Source: a bacterium
Lineage (GTDB): Bacteria > Planctomycetota > Planctomycetia > Planctomycetales > Planctomycetaceae
Length of the DNA stretch: 64,000 nucleotides
Reading direction: 5' to 3'
Assembly (NCBI GenBank): GCA_016125225.1
Contig: WGME01000002.1
Location: 62,001 to 126,000, forward strand
Below the pieces are notes generated by a model. It was not told the origin of the DNA, did not search any database, and saw only the letters and a program-made list of their open reading frames with translations. Below are positions 9,305 to 18,416 of the stretch, in pieces (position 1 is the first letter of the stretch; the number at the start of each line of letters is the position of its first letter). The translations under genes and the position numbers were made by a program.

Positions 9305-10318
9305 TCACTCTGGATACTGCTGACGCTCATTCCAGTCATCAAGCATGCGGATAGTCTGCTGGATGAGCTGTGGTAACCCTTTGCCAGTGACGGCGGAAAT
9401 CTGCAGGGGGGTGAAACCCATTTCTTCCTGGAAGAGCTCCGCGAGGGCCGAAGCGTCGGGGAGTTCGCACTTGGTGATCACGACCAGTTCGGGGCGTTTC
9501 GCCAGCACTTCATCATACAACCGCAGTTCTTCTCGGATCTGGCGGTAGTTGTCGATGGGGTCGGTCTGATCGTCTGGGTTGGGTTCGATCAGATGCAGCA
9601 GTACCTTGCAGCGCTCGACATGCTTCAGGAATTCGTGCCCCAGCCCCACACCTGCGTGCGCCCCTTCGATGAGCCCGGGAATATCGGCGAGCACAAACTG
9701 CCGCTCATAACCGACACGGACGATGCCCAGGTTGGGATACTTGGTGGTGAAGGGATAGTTCGCGATTTCGGGAGTGGCTCGCGATAACCGGCTGAGCAGG
9801 GTCGACTTGCCGGCATTGGGTTTTCCCACCAGACCCACATCGGCGATCACCTTCAATTCCAAGGTGATATGACGTTCTTCGCCCTCTTCACCGGGCGTAA
9901 ATTCACGCGGCGTGCGATTGGTGGAGGACATGAAGCGGGTGTTGCCTTTGCCCCCTTCGCCTCCCTTGGCGACAACCACCTGCTGGCCATGTTCGGTGAG
10001 ATCGCGAAGCACGAAGCCTCGTTTGCTGTCGCGAATCAATGTCCCCGTGGGGACGCGAATGACCAGGTCGTCTCCCATGGAGCCGGTTTTGAGCGTGTTC
10101 TGGCCGGGCTGTCCGACACGGGCATTCCAATGGAGCACACCGACCAGATGGACGAGGCTGCTGACATTTTCATCGGCTTCGATGATGACATGCCCACCAC
10201 GGCCGCCATCGCCGCCGTCGGGCCCACCGCGCGGAACGTGAGCTTCACGACGGAAGCTGCAGCAACCGTCGCCCCCATCTCCGGCTTTGGCGATGATCGA
10301 AACCTGATCGACGAACAC
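9305..10318 (-). CDS. obgE: Obg/CgtA family GTPase
   Basis: A 337-residue Obg GTPase. The glycine-rich Obg domain occupies residues 1 to about 158 (MFVDQVSIIAKAGDGGDGC, then repeated GGDGG/GGRGG loops). The G domain follows, with G1 GKPNAGKST, G3 DIPGLIEGA and a TKCELPD G4 region. Obg proteins bind the 50S subunit and couple ribosome assembly to GTP and (p)ppGpp levels. The optional C-terminal OCT domain is absent, as in many Obg proteins. The start is GTG at 10318: no better in-frame start exists upstream and the next residues match the family N-terminus. It lies downstream of rpsU on the same strand, but a terminator separates them. Confidence 0.96.
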   Translation of the reverse strand: MFVDQVSIIAKAGDGGDGCCSFRREAHVPRGGPDGGDGGRGGHVIIEADENVSSLVHLVGVLHWNARVGQPGQNTLKTGSMGDDLVIRVPTGTLIRDSKRGFVLRDLTEHGQQVVVAKGGEGGKGNTRFMSSTNRTPREFTPGEEGEERHITLELKVIADVGLVGKPNAGKSTLLSRLSRATPEIANYPFTTKYPNLGIVRVGYERQFVLADIPGLIEGAHAGVGLGHEFLKHVERCKVLLHLIEPNPDDQTDPIDNYRQIREELRLYDEVLAKRPELVVITKCELPDASALAELFQEEMGFTPLQISAVTGKGLPQLIQQTIRMLDDWNERQQYPE

Positions 10319-10393
10319 AGAGAATTCATTTCCAACGGCGCGGGAGACATGGGATCTCCCCGGCTGCCATTCAAGGTCTTAACGGAGTCAACG

Positions 10394-10419
10394 AAAACAG
10401 GCCGGGCAATGCCGGCCTG
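10394..10419 (-). terminator. Rho-independent terminator of rpsU
   Basis: Read on the minus strand, an 8-bp perfect stem (CAGGCCGG and CCGGCCTG, positions 10419-10412 and 10405-10398) closes a 6-base loop and is followed by TTTTCGTT. It lies 56 bases beyond the rpsU stop and before the Obg gene, so it should end the short rpsU transcript. Confidence 0.75.
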
Positions 10420-10475
10420 ATGTCTCGACGATACTGCGGAGGGTCGATGACAGAGTCGAAGCGACTCTCTGACGA

Positions 10476-10685
10476 CTAGGCAAGCCCTTGGCCCTGGGTC
10501 ATCTTCCGTTGCATCAGGTTCCGGCGTTCGGCCCGGCGGCGAGCGCGGCGGTTGATTTCGCTCGGCTTTTCGTAGTATTCCCGGCGACGCATCTCTTTCT
10601 TGATGCCCGCATGTTCCACCAGCTTACGGAACCGCTTGACGGCTTCGGCAATGTGCTCATTCTCACGCAAACGCAGCTTAACCAC
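10476..10685 (-). CDS. rpsU: 30S ribosomal protein S21
   Basis: A 69-residue basic protein matching bS21 along its whole length: [10 protein letters not shown], then [15 protein letters not shown] and the arginine-rich [21 protein letters not shown]21 sits on the small-subunit platform near the 3' end of 16S rRNA and helps initiation. The start is GTG at 10685, backed by a strong AAGGAGG Shine-Dalgarno sequence a few bases upstream. A sigma70-type promoter at 10761-10789 and a terminator at 10394-10419 make this a self-contained one-gene unit. Confidence 0.96.
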   Translation of the reverse strand: MVKLRLRENEHIAEAVKRFRKLVEHAGIKKEMRRREYYEKPSEINRRARRRAERRNLMQRKMTQGQGLA

Positions 10686-11112
10686 ACAGTCCTCCTTCGG
10701 GACGTTTTTTCAGGGACAGGACGAGGCGTACTTCGAACCCCATTTTCCGCAGGATCGGGAAGTATAGAAACTTCGCCGTCAGATCGCAAATGCTCGGTGA
10801 TACGCGAACCAATTGATGGAACGCACAGAAAAAAGATTTGCCAAACCGGCAGAAACTGCTGCATTTTCCCCGCTGCAAATCCATTCCAATCAATGATTTA
10901 GGAGCGAATATCGGGACGCACGGCCGGATGAGGAAACCTCGTCTCGACAGTTTCGGCTCAAAACTTTAGAGTTCGCGGCGAAAACTCAGCCTCGACAGGA
11001 AGTCGATGCTGTCTGAGTCCTTTCGATTTGTCCGTTCTGTACCACACCTCGTTCGATGTCTGATCGTGATGTGTCTGGCAGTCGGGTGGGGCCTCAACCA
11101 GGGATCGGTTGA
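10686..11112. other. Intergenic region between divergent rpsU and the TPR lipoprotein gene
   Basis: A 427-base stretch with no convincing gene. It holds the rpsU leader and promoter on the minus strand and must hold the promoter of the lipoprotein gene on the plus strand, which I could not identify. The frames crossing it have no protein character. Confidence 0.5.
10761..10789 (-). promoter_or_regulatory. Sigma70-type promoter of rpsU
   Basis: On the minus strand TTGCGA (10789-10784) and TATACT (10766-10761) are separated by 17 bases, close to the housekeeping consensus. Transcription would begin roughly 70 bases before the rpsU GTG start. Seen by eye only. Confidence 0.6.
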
Positions 11113-13146
11113 ATGCGTACATTTTTGGTAATCACGGCCTTGGGGATGCTGCTCTGCGGCACGGGCGGTTGCTCGACCCAACGCATGCAGCTCTCAAAGA
11201 ATGAACCCCCGAAAAATGTTCCCGAAGAGCGCGTGAAGTATGGGAATCCCTGGAGCAAGAAAAAGCCCGCCGACGAAAAAGTGGCTTCATCCAACGATTT
11301 GACCGCTGAATTGGCCGAGCAAATGGCCCAGGCCAAATCTACGATGAAGGACAAGTCCTCTGGTTCGACAGAGATCCTGAAGCGTGCGGCGGCGGCTGAA
11401 GCTCGCGGCGATCTTGATGATGCACGGGCCGCGTATCTGGAAGTCGTCTCGATTGATCCGAATAATTCCGAGGCGCACCATCGGCTTGGCGTGATTTCGG
11501 ATATGAATGGCGACGCACAAACTGCGGATGAGCACTATGGCAGGGCCTATGCGGCGAACCCGAAAGATGCCGACCTGCTGAGCGACATGGGTTACTCATA
11601 CTATCTACGGGGTCGGTTTGATGCCGCGGAACGCAAGCTGAAAGAGGCGTTGGAGTATCATCCGTATCATCGCAGTGCCCAGAATAATCTGGCTTTGGTC
11701 TACGGCAAACAGGGCAACTATGACGGTGCCCTCGCGATGTTTCGTCAGACGGGAACCGAATCGGAAGCCCAGAAAAACATTCGCACGCTCTTTCCGAATG
11801 GACGCCCCAGTGGTGACACCACTGCGATCGCTCAGAACGATCTCCCGGTCAATCCCTTGCCCCTCACACCGACGACACCGGGTCAGGCTCCGCCGTTTCC
11901 AGCCGATTTCGATGTGGCGAACATGAACTCGGGAGCATCGCAACCGGGATCAATGATGCAACCTGCAACGAATGGTGCTGCCGGAACAGGTAGCAATACA
12001 TTCGCTTCGATGTGGTCGAACGGAACCCCCACTGGACCTGCCGGGCAACCGATGGCTTCGGGGAATTCTGCGCCATGGGGAACACCGGCGAATTCGCCAG
12101 CCAACACCGGTATGTCTGTCGCCGCGAAACCTCAAGAGAACGTGGAATTCTGGAAGGGCAACCTGGGCCAGAATCCACCGGCGACTCCGCAGCCGGTAGC
12201 TCCCACCGGGACGGCTATGGCTCCGTGGTCTAACTTTCCTGGCGCTCCGCCCTTACCGGGTCAGGCGCAGCCTGTCCCCAACGCCATGGCGGCCAATAAT
12301 GGCTTGCCAGCCGGTTGGCCTTCCTCAAACATGAATCCGGGAATGCAGCCACCGAATCCGTTTGCCAACAATGGAACTCAGGAGATCCAACCGGCCGGTC
12401 ATCAGGACTGGGCCGTCGGATCGAACAGTGCGCCGATGAACAATCCCGCAGCATCGAACGGTCAGCCACTTGATCCCGCTCAGGCGACACGCTGGGCCGC
12501 ACAGATGGGATTGGGAACTGGCCCCGGCAGCATGTTCCCCACCATGAACACGCAAAACCCCTCGGCCCCCGCCTGGAATCAGCCCAACAGTACGATGTCG
12601 ACCGGCAATCCGAGTCCGACACAATGGGCCTATGCGGAAGTGCCTGCCGGGAATGTGCCCGTCACGAATGCCAACCTCAATACAAGCTGGTCGACCGAAA
12701 CCACAAATCCTGCGGCCATGCCCGCCTGGGGGAATTCGGGACCAATGAATGGCAGCAATGCTTCCTCGCCGATTGCCCCGCCTTCTCCCTGGAACGATGT
12801 TCCCGAGAACTCTTCGGCCTGGGATCAACCCTGGGGACAAGGGCCGACCAATGCTCCGGCATCGGGCAACATGCCCGCCAGCACGGTGCCACCCGCGACC
12901 TTTGCCGCGGTGCCGAACTGGCCCGGATCGCAAGACCCGAACGCCGTCCCCGGCAACCGCTCCAATTCGGGCACACCGACCGATTGGCCGGTGATCAATC
13001 CTGGCGCGTCGGCTGTCAATGTGCCCTATACGAATAGCCCCGCTCCATCGAACATGATGGTACCAGCGAGCCCCGCGACGATGAACAACGGCAGCACAGG
13101 GACCACCAGCGTCCCCAACTGGCCGTATGCTCCCAGCCGCCCCTGA
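11113..13146 (+). CDS. TPR-repeat lipoprotein with long Pro/Asn/Gly/Ala-rich tail
   Basis: A 677-residue predicted lipoprotein. A short leader ends in a lipobox-like GTGGC with the acylated Cys at position 20. Residues about 86-215 form three to four tetratricopeptide repeats, for example EAHHRLGVISDMNGDAQTAD and SAQNNLALVYGKQGNYDGAL. The remaining 450 residues are low-complexity, rich in Pro, Asn, Gly, Ala, Ser, Thr and Trp, with recurring W-x-N/G-x-P patterns, and probably disordered. TPRs usually hold protein partners, which suggests an envelope scaffold. The tail does not match a domain I recognise. The gene appears to be transcribed alone. Confidence 0.8.
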   Translation: MRTFLVITALGMLLCGTGGCSTQRMQLSKNEPPKNVPEERVKYGNPWSKKKPADEKVASSNDLTAELAEQMAQAKSTMKDKSSGSTEILKRAAAAEARGDLDDARAAYLEVVSIDPNNSEAHHRLGVISDMNGDAQTADEHYGRAYAANPKDADLLSDMGYSYYLRGRFDAAERKLKEALEYHPYHRSAQNNLALVYGKQGNYDGALAMFRQTGTESEAQKNIRTLFPNGRPSGDTTAIAQNDLPVNPLPLTPTTPGQAPPFPADFDVANMNSGASQPGSMMQPATNGAAGTGSNTFASMWSNGTPTGPAGQPMASGNSAPWGTPANSPANTGMSVAAKPQENVEFWKGNLGQNPPATPQPVAPTGTAMAPWSNFPGAPPLPGQAQPVPNAMAANNGLPAGWPSSNMNPGMQPPNPFANNGTQEIQPAGHQDWAVGSNSAPMNNPAASNGQPLDPAQATRWAAQMGLGTGPGSMFPTMNTQNPSAPAWNQPNSTMSTGNPSPTQWAYAEVPAGNVPVTNANLNTSWSTETTNPAAMPAWGNSGPMNGSNASSPIAPPSPWNDVPENSSAWDQPWGQGPTNAPASGNMPASTVPPATFAAVPNWPGSQDPNAVPGNRSNSGTPTDWPVINPGASAVNVPYTNSPAPSNMMVPASPATMNNGSTGTTSVPNWPYAPSRP

Positions 13147-13172
13147 TTCAAAACCGATTCAGAGATCGTCTG

Positions 13173-13517
13173 TCATTCATCGAACTTCAAGCCGCCGGCC
13201 TCTTCGGGATCTTTTGTAGTCGCCCGGCGTGATGTCCGACGCTTTCCCGCGGGTTGCCCAGCTGTCGCCGTGGCATCGAAGGGGGCGAGTTCCGGTTCAC
13301 CCGCTTCATTGAACCGCACGAGTTGTTCGATCCGCTGTTCCGCTGTTTCCAGCAATTGGTAGCAGGTGCGGAGCAAATTGACCCCGCGTTCAAATTCTTT
13401 GAGCGAGGCTTCGAGTCCGCCAGCCCCTTCTTCCAACCGCTGCGTGATTCCCTGCAATTCGGACAGCGCCGCTTCAAAACTAGGGGGGGAGGTAGCAGGA
13501 ACATCGGTCGCGGTCAT
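13173..13517 (-). CDS. xseB: Exodeoxyribonuclease VII small subunit
   Basis: A 114-residue protein starting at the ATG at 13517 (MTATDVPAT); the open frame further upstream is not protein-like. The family core is clear: SFEAALSELQGITQRLEEGA, LEASLKEFERGVNLLRTC and a final helix AEQRIEQL. XseB forms the multi-copy helical part of exonuclease VII, which degrades single-stranded DNA with XseA. The roughly 40-residue tail is basic and proline/alanine-rich and longer than in most homologues. The large subunit gene is not in this window. The gene starts 2 bases after the upstream exported-protein gene and is likely co-transcribed with it. Confidence 0.88.
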   Translation of the reverse strand: MTATDVPATSPPSFEAALSELQGITQRLEEGAGGLEASLKEFERGVNLLRTCYQLLETAEQRIEQLVRFNEAGEPELAPFDATATAGQPAGKRRTSRRATTKDPEEAGGLKFDE

Positions 13518-13518
13518 A

Positions 13519-14076
13519 TCACTTTCCGTCGAGCACTTTGTTGAGCCGGGCTTCAAACTCGGGCAGATCCCGATCGTCCACCACATCGTAACCCATTCGC
13601 GCGGCAACGTCTTGTCCACGCGAAATCACGGTGGTGAGTGTCGCATCTTTGTTGATCCCCCAACCTTCGGGGCCATTCATTCCTTCAAATACCGCCCACT
13701 GTGCGGCGAGAAGGCGAAGCGACCCTTGAATCCGACTCACACGGGTGATGCCGGCTTCGGCATCGTCTGTAAGCCAGACCACCACCAACCCGGCGAGCGG
13801 ATCACGGCGTTGCAGCTTCTGCACCTGTTCGTCAATTCCCCGCAGATACTTTGCCGCCGGGCGATCAAATTTCTCGGCTGATAAAAAGAGGTACACGGTG
13901 GGATGATCTTTGTGATCAGCAATCACATCGTGCGGTTCTTCGGCTGCGTTCTCCTGAACCACTCGCACCTTGAGAGTCGCGAGCGGCTGGCCGACCTCCG
14001 GCCCGGAAGCGACTTCGGCATAGGCAACGGTCCAACCCAGGAACATCGTCGCGGCGACTGCAAATCGTGGTAACAT
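13519..14076 (-). CDS. Exported thioredoxin-fold-like hypothetical protein
   Basis: A 185-residue protein starting at the ATG at 14076, which has AGGAG upstream and opens directly into a signal peptide (MLPRFAVAATMFLGWTVAYA). The mature part suggests a thioredoxin-like fold: strands such as PTVYLFLSAEKFD and LAGLVVVWLTDD, an ATLTTVISR strand near the end and a closing helix. The CxxC redox pair is absent, so disulfide chemistry is unlikely. It is followed without a gap by xseB. The function is unknown and the fold call is an inference from the strand pattern. Confidence 0.6.
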   Translation of the reverse strand: MLPRFAVAATMFLGWTVAYAEVASGPEVGQPLATLKVRVVQENAAEEPHDVIADHKDHPTVYLFLSAEKFDRPAAKYLRGIDEQVQKLQRRDPLAGLVVVWLTDDAEAGITRVSRIQGSLRLLAAQWAVFEGMNGPEGWGINKDATLTTVISRGQDVAARMGYDVVDDRDLPEFEARLNKVLDGK

Positions 14077-14220
14077 AACCCGGCTCCTGATGTGAGAAGG
14101 ATCAGACGAACGAACGTTGTCTGTGATGCCAAACACTGAACAGAGCGATGAGTTTCGCTGAGATTGAACCAAACTGATCCTGCAGGACTTCCTGAAGGGT
14201 TTCCTGCCAAGACTTGCCGT

Positions 14221-14889
14221 ATGTCCAAACTGTCAATTCTGTACGAAGACAATCATTGCCTCGCCGTGGTGAAGCCGACCGGTTGGCTGACCATGGGGGA
14301 CCAGACCGGCGACCGCACGCTGCTGGATGTGGCCAAGGATTATATCAAATCCACGTACAACAAACCGGGGGCCGTGTTCCTCGGTGTCGTGCATCGACTC
14401 GATCGACCGGTCTCGGGCGTGGTGCTGTTTGCCCGCACCAGCAAAGCGGCGAGTCGACTGTCGGCCCAGTTTCGCGACCACACCGTCGAAAAGGTCTATT
14501 GGGCCGCGGTGACGGGCAATGTGTCGCCACCGGAAGGGGTGCTGGAAGACTCGCTGATAAAAGACGAACGTACTAACTTGGTCCGCGTTGCCCCGTCATC
14601 CACACCGACTGCCCAGGCCTGCCGGTTGGCCTATCGCCGCATACGATCCGGCGGTGGAGTCACCGTGGTTGAGATCCGCCCCGAAACTGGACGGAGTCAT
14701 CAGATCCGCGTGCAGTTGGCTCATCGGGGTTGGCCGATTGTCGGCGATCAGAAATATGGATCGCCGTTGGCCTGGCAACCGGGTCAGATTGCACTTCTGG
14801 CCCGGTCCCTCACATTTACCCACCCGGTGACCAAGCTCCCAGTCACTGTGACGTGTGACCCGCCCGAGTCGTGGCGGACATGGCACTAA
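14221..14889 (+). CDS. RluA-family RNA pseudouridine synthase
   Basis: A 222-residue protein starting at the ATG at 14221. An in-frame TTG at 14164 would overlap nothing useful and adds a non-conserved extension. The catalytic motif HRLDRPVSGVVLFART contains the essential Asp. Further family motifs are ILYEDNHCLAVVKPTGW, ETGRSHQIRVQLAHRG and GDQKYGS. There is no S4 domain, so it resembles the short single-domain members. It isomerises uridine in rRNA or tRNA; the target site cannot be read from the sequence. It is divergent from the exported thioredoxin-like gene. Confidence 0.92.
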   Translation: MSKLSILYEDNHCLAVVKPTGWLTMGDQTGDRTLLDVAKDYIKSTYNKPGAVFLGVVHRLDRPVSGVVLFARTSKAASRLSAQFRDHTVEKVYWAAVTGNVSPPEGVLEDSLIKDERTNLVRVAPSSTPTAQACRLAYRRIRSGGGVTVVEIRPETGRSHQIRVQLAHRGWPIVGDQKYGSPLAWQPGQIALLARSLTFTHPVTKLPVTVTCDPPESWRTWH

Positions 14890-14966
14890 GTTCGCCACCA
14901 AGCCATCGACACCGGATGACAAGCGACTGACAACAAGATTAGAAGATTGGCCAGCCGCGCACCAAA

Positions 14967-15287
14967 CTATGCCGATTCGGCAAGCTCTGCGGCCTCAGTC
15001 ACCACTTCGTCATGTCCTAGTGCCTGCCGAGCCAAGGGGGTCAACTGATATCGCATGCCGACATCTCGGTTCGAAAGATCGAACTTCAGAAATCCGAAGG
15101 CGATCAGTCGGCCATGGACGCTGGAGAGTTTGCCGGTCTCCACGGTAGGAACTTCCGCCACGCGGGGCACCCAGCCGTCGAACTCGGCGGTTTCTGCCCG
15201 TCCCTGAGTCTGCCGATCCCAGTAGAGTCGCAGAGTGGCGGCCCAAGCCGGGTTCCGACGCAGTTGATCGAGTTCAAAGTCGTGCAT
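14967..15287 (-). CDS. Hypothetical protein, possible winged-helix fold
   Basis: A 106-residue protein from the ATG at 15287 (MHDFELDQLRRNP). The frame is open to a GTG at 15401, but that extension is low-complexity and acidic, so the shorter form is preferred; neither start has a clear Shine-Dalgarno sequence. The stretch VHGRLIAFGFLKFDL, then MRYQLTPLARQALG, has the look of the helix-wing part of a winged-helix domain, where 'LTPLARQAL' often follows the wing. No partner or function can be assigned. It is convergent with the pseudouridine synthase gene. Confidence 0.5.
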   Translation of the reverse strand: MHDFELDQLRRNPAWAATLRLYWDRQTQGRAETAEFDGWVPRVAEVPTVETGKLSSVHGRLIAFGFLKFDLSNRDVGMRYQLTPLARQALGHDEVVTEAAELAESA

Positions 15288-15511
15288 ACCGCGAGATATC
15301 GGACCGGCGCGGTTGGTCGCCCCGCTTTCACCGGCGGCCTCGGAGTCTTCGTCAGACTCGCTAAGACCCGAACAGCTCTCCCAGGTGGACCGGCACCCCA
15401 CTCGCGCGTTCGAAATGGGAAAGTTGCCTCAAGTCCAATGATTCGGACGGTACCACAGCTTTTCTCGCCGCCCTGCCGTATGATTCAGCACCTTTCCTAC
15501 GAGTCCCACTT

Positions 15512-16267
15512 ATGATTGAAGTGCAGGAACTGACGAAAGACTTTACCTCCGGGGGCCAAACCCTGAGAGCGGTCGACCGTTTGACGCTGACCGTCGGTCG
15601 CGGTGAAGTCTATGGTCTCCTGGGTCCCAATGGGGCAGGCAAAACCACCAGCCTGCGAATGATCCTGGGCTTGCTGGCTCCCACATCGGGCGATGCGATC
15701 ATCGGCGGTGCCCGCGTCTCAACCAACTCCGATGCCGTCAAACAACGGATTGGCCTGGTCTCTGCCAGCAGCGGTCTGTATCAGTGGCTGTCACCACGTG
15801 AAACCCTGAGTTACTTCGCTGACCTGTATCAACTCCCCCGCGAACGGACAGAACAACGGATTGCAGAACTGGAATCGCTGCTGGATCTGAGCCGATTCAT
15901 GGACCGCCGTTGTGCGAATTTGAGCACAGGTCAAAAACAACGCGTGACACTGGCCCGAGCCTTGCTGCATGATCCCCCCGTCATGCTGCTCGATGAACCT
16001 ACACGTGGTCTCGATATTGTGGGCACGCATGTCATCTTCGAATATGTGGCCCAACTCCGGTCACTCGGCAAGGCGGTAATTTTGAGTACGCACCGCCTCG
16101 ATGAAGCCACCCAGGTTTGCGACCGACTCGGCCTGCTGCATGCCGGGCAACTGCGCTACGAAGGAAGCTTCGCCGCCTTGCAGGAGCAAACGGGGCGCGG
16201 CTCGCTGTACGAAATGTTCCTCGATCTATTGGGACAACCGGCGTCTCTCAATGGAGTGTCAGCGTGA
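15512..16267 (+). CDS. ABC transporter ATP-binding protein, NatA-like
   Basis: A 251-residue ABC ATPase. Walker A is GPNGAGKTT, the signature [15 protein letters not shown], Walker [13 protein letters not shown], and the switch His is in LSTHRLDE. The similarity pattern is to NatA, the ATPase of sodium exporters and related drug exporters. Its TGA stop overlaps the GTG start of the permease gene (GTGA), so the two are translationally coupled and form one exporter. Confidence 0.93.
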   Translation: MIEVQELTKDFTSGGQTLRAVDRLTLTVGRGEVYGLLGPNGAGKTTSLRMILGLLAPTSGDAIIGGARVSTNSDAVKQRIGLVSASSGLYQWLSPRETLSYFADLYQLPRERTEQRIAELESLLDLSRFMDRRCANLSTGQKQRVTLARALLHDPPVMLLDEPTRGLDIVGTHVIFEYVAQLRSLGKAVILSTHRLDEATQVCDRLGLLHAGQLRYEGSFAALQEQTGRGSLYEMFLDLLGQPASLNGVSA

Positions 16268-18399
16268 GTGGTTTCTCTGCCGGAGCCGCTGCTCGCATGG
16301 GGCGGCTGACACTCAAGGAACTGCGGGAAACCCTGCGCGATCGTCGGACGATTTTGACTCTTGTGTTGATGCCCGTGCTGGTCTATCCGCTGCTCGGCAT
16401 TACCTTCCAGAAGTTCTTCATCACGCAGTTCGCCGTGCAGGAACCGACGGAGTATCACGTTGGTTTTGAATCGATGGAACAGGCGGTGGAGTTCCGCAAT
16501 GCGTTTTCGCAGGGCAACCAATTGCTCGGACGCGAGATCCGCCCCGGACAACCCCTCCCGTTGAAACCCGGCGAACCACCTGACCCGTCTTTAAATTTCA
16601 TCTATCCCCAACCCGGCGATGAGTTCCATCTGGCAGATGCGGTCGCGGAAGGTCGGCTCGATCTCGGCGTGCGCATTGTGGCCCCCTCATCGTCAGCACG
16701 GCAGCAATTCGAATTCCTCGTGCGATCGGGTTCTGTGCTGGGGCGAGATGCCCGCCAGTTTGTCACATCCCGTCTGCAGGCGGTGAATGATGCGTTCGTT
16801 GATGACTATCTACAATCACAAACGCCCCCTGTTCGTCAACCCTTTGAATGGCAGCAAACGAGCCTGGGTGACAGTGTCGCCAGTGATTTTTCCCTCGCCA
16901 CACTGGTCCCGTTAGTGCTCATCCTGATGACCGTGACTGGTGCGGTTTACCCGGCCATCGATTTGACCGCGGGGGAACGAGAACGCGGAACGTTGGAAGC
17001 GTTGATTGCGGCACCCATCTCTCGACGGCACGTGCTGTTCGCCAAGTACATCGCTGTGGTGGCGGTGGCCTTGCTGACAGCCATGATGAACCTTTCCGCG
17101 ATGATCGCCACGGCCTATGGCACGGGCCTGGAGCAAACGCTGTTCGGTTCGGCCGGGCTGTCACTCACGCTCATCGTACAGATTTTCGGGTTACTGGCGG
17201 TCTTTGCTGCGTTTTTCTCGGCCGTCATTCTGGCGATTACCAGCATCGCCCGCAGCTTTAAGGAAGCCCAGGCCTACTTGATTCCGGTGATGCTGTTGTC
17301 CCTGGCTCCCGGTGTGCTGGCATTGATGCCGGGCTTGGAACTGACAGCGTGGCTGGCATTGACGCCGCTGGTCAACATTGTGGTACTGACCCGGGATTTG
17401 CTTGACGGACATTTTCCGTTGGGGCTAGCCAGTCTGGTGCTGGGTTCCTCGGTGATATACGCCGCATTGGCTTTGAGTCTTGCCGCCCGCATCTTCGGAA
17501 CCGATTCGGTTCTGTACGGCAGTTCGGGCACACTCAGCGATCTCTGGCAGCGACCCGACCACGGCCGTTCAACGCCAACCGTCATCCATGGCATGATTGC
17601 GTTGGGGGTGCTGTTTCCCTTGTTCATTCTGCTGGGTGGAGTCCCAGCCCGATTGACCGACTGGAGCCTCACACAGCGTTTGCTGGCTTCTTCCGGTATC
17701 ACGGTGCTCCTATTCACCGCGTGGCCCCTGGCCCTCGCCTGGCAGACCCGTCTGGACATTCGCGAGGGGTTCGGCCTGACCGTGGCCCAACCACGCGCTT
17801 ATCTCGCCGCGCTGCTCTTGGGCGTGTCATTGTGGCCGTTCGCGTACGAACTGGAAATCTGGACAATCTCTCCTGAACGCTTACAGGCCCTGTATGAATT
17901 GTTTCGCGGCTTCGAAGTCGAACTGCGAAAGATTCCCATCGCGTGGAAGCTGATTGCACTCGCTTTCGTGCCCGCTGTCTGCGAGGAACTTTTCTTCCGC
18001 GGCTATCTATTTCGCGTGCTCCGTACCACCCAAGGCCGCTGGCCCACGATTCTGATCACCGCCACATTGTTCGGACTATTCCATGTCCTCGTCCGAGACG
18101 CCCTGCTCTTCGAACGCTTCCTGCCCACAGCACTGATGGGTCTCGTCTTAGGCTGGGTCGCCGATCGCACCAGCAGCACCACCCCCGGCATGCTGCTGCA
18201 CGTCTTGCACAACAGCCTGGTGCTGCTTCTGCCAGACTGGCTCGATCAACAAGACCCATTGATGTCGAATCACGCACAATCCCATCTGCCGTCCTGGATG
18301 ATCGCCGTAGCGACGATCATCGCTGGCTTGGGGTGGAGCGCGATTCCATCTTTGATGCCCCAGCCGGAAAACAGTCGCGAACGGTTAGAAGCTGAATGA
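16264..18399 (+). CDS. ABC exporter permease (NatB/ABC-2 type) fused to CPBP intramembrane protease
   Basis: Translation most likely starts at the GTG at 16264, overlapping the ATPase stop, giving 711 residues. The first part is an ABC-2/NatB permease: a cytoplasmic [15 protein letters not shown] segment, a first membrane helix, a large extracytoplasmic loop (about residues 45-210), then a block of five membrane helices. The C-terminal part is a CPBP (CAAX protease/bacteriocin-processing) glutamic intramembrane protease with the EE pair at 574-575 ([11 protein letters not shown]), His607 in LFGLFH and His649 in VLHNSL, so all expected catalytic residues are present. The fusion is known in planctomycetes. 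A likely reading is that export and membrane cleavage act on the same substrate, but nothing here identifies it. Confidence 0.9.
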   Translation: MSGFSAGAAARMGRLTLKELRETLRDRRTILTLVLMPVLVYPLLGITFQKFFITQFAVQEPTEYHVGFESMEQAVEFRNAFSQGNQLLGREIRPGQPLPLKPGEPPDPSLNFIYPQPGDEFHLADAVAEGRLDLGVRIVAPSSSARQQFEFLVRSGSVLGRDARQFVTSRLQAVNDAFVDDYLQSQTPPVRQPFEWQQTSLGDSVASDFSLATLVPLVLILMTVTGAVYPAIDLTAGERERGTLEALIAAPISRRHVLFAKYIAVVAVALLTAMMNLSAMIATAYGTGLEQTLFGSAGLSLTLIVQIFGLLAVFAAFFSAVILAITSIARSFKEAQAYLIPVMLLSLAPGVLALMPGLELTAWLALTPLVNIVVLTRDLLDGHFPLGLASLVLGSSVIYAALALSLAARIFGTDSVLYGSSGTLSDLWQRPDHGRSTPTVIHGMIALGVLFPLFILLGGVPARLTDWSLTQRLLASSGITVLLFTAWPLALAWQTRLDIREGFGLTVAQPRAYLAALLLGVSLWPFAYELEIWTISPERLQALYELFRGFEVELRKIPIAWKLIALAFVPAVCEELFFRGYLFRVLRTTQGRWPTILITATLFGLFHVLVRDALLFERFLPTALMGLVLGWVADRTSSTTPGMLLHVLHNSLVLLLPDWLDQQDPLMSNHAQSHLPSWMIAVATIIAGLGWSAIPSLMPQPENSRERLEAE

Positions 18400-18416
18400 C
18401 AGCACGTGAGGTCGAT

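Noticed and set aside
10725-10740. GGTTCGAA-like sequence on the minus strand resembling a tRNA T-loop
   Set aside because: The flanking bases do not form T-arm or acceptor stems; it lies in the rpsU leader.
10488-10901. A plus-strand frame covering rpsU and its promoter
   Set aside because: Lies antisense to a certain ribosomal protein gene and its promoter.
12325-12933. A 202-codon minus-strand frame inside the TPR lipoprotein tail
   Set aside because: Arg/Gly/Ser-rich composition typical of an antisense shadow; no start site support.
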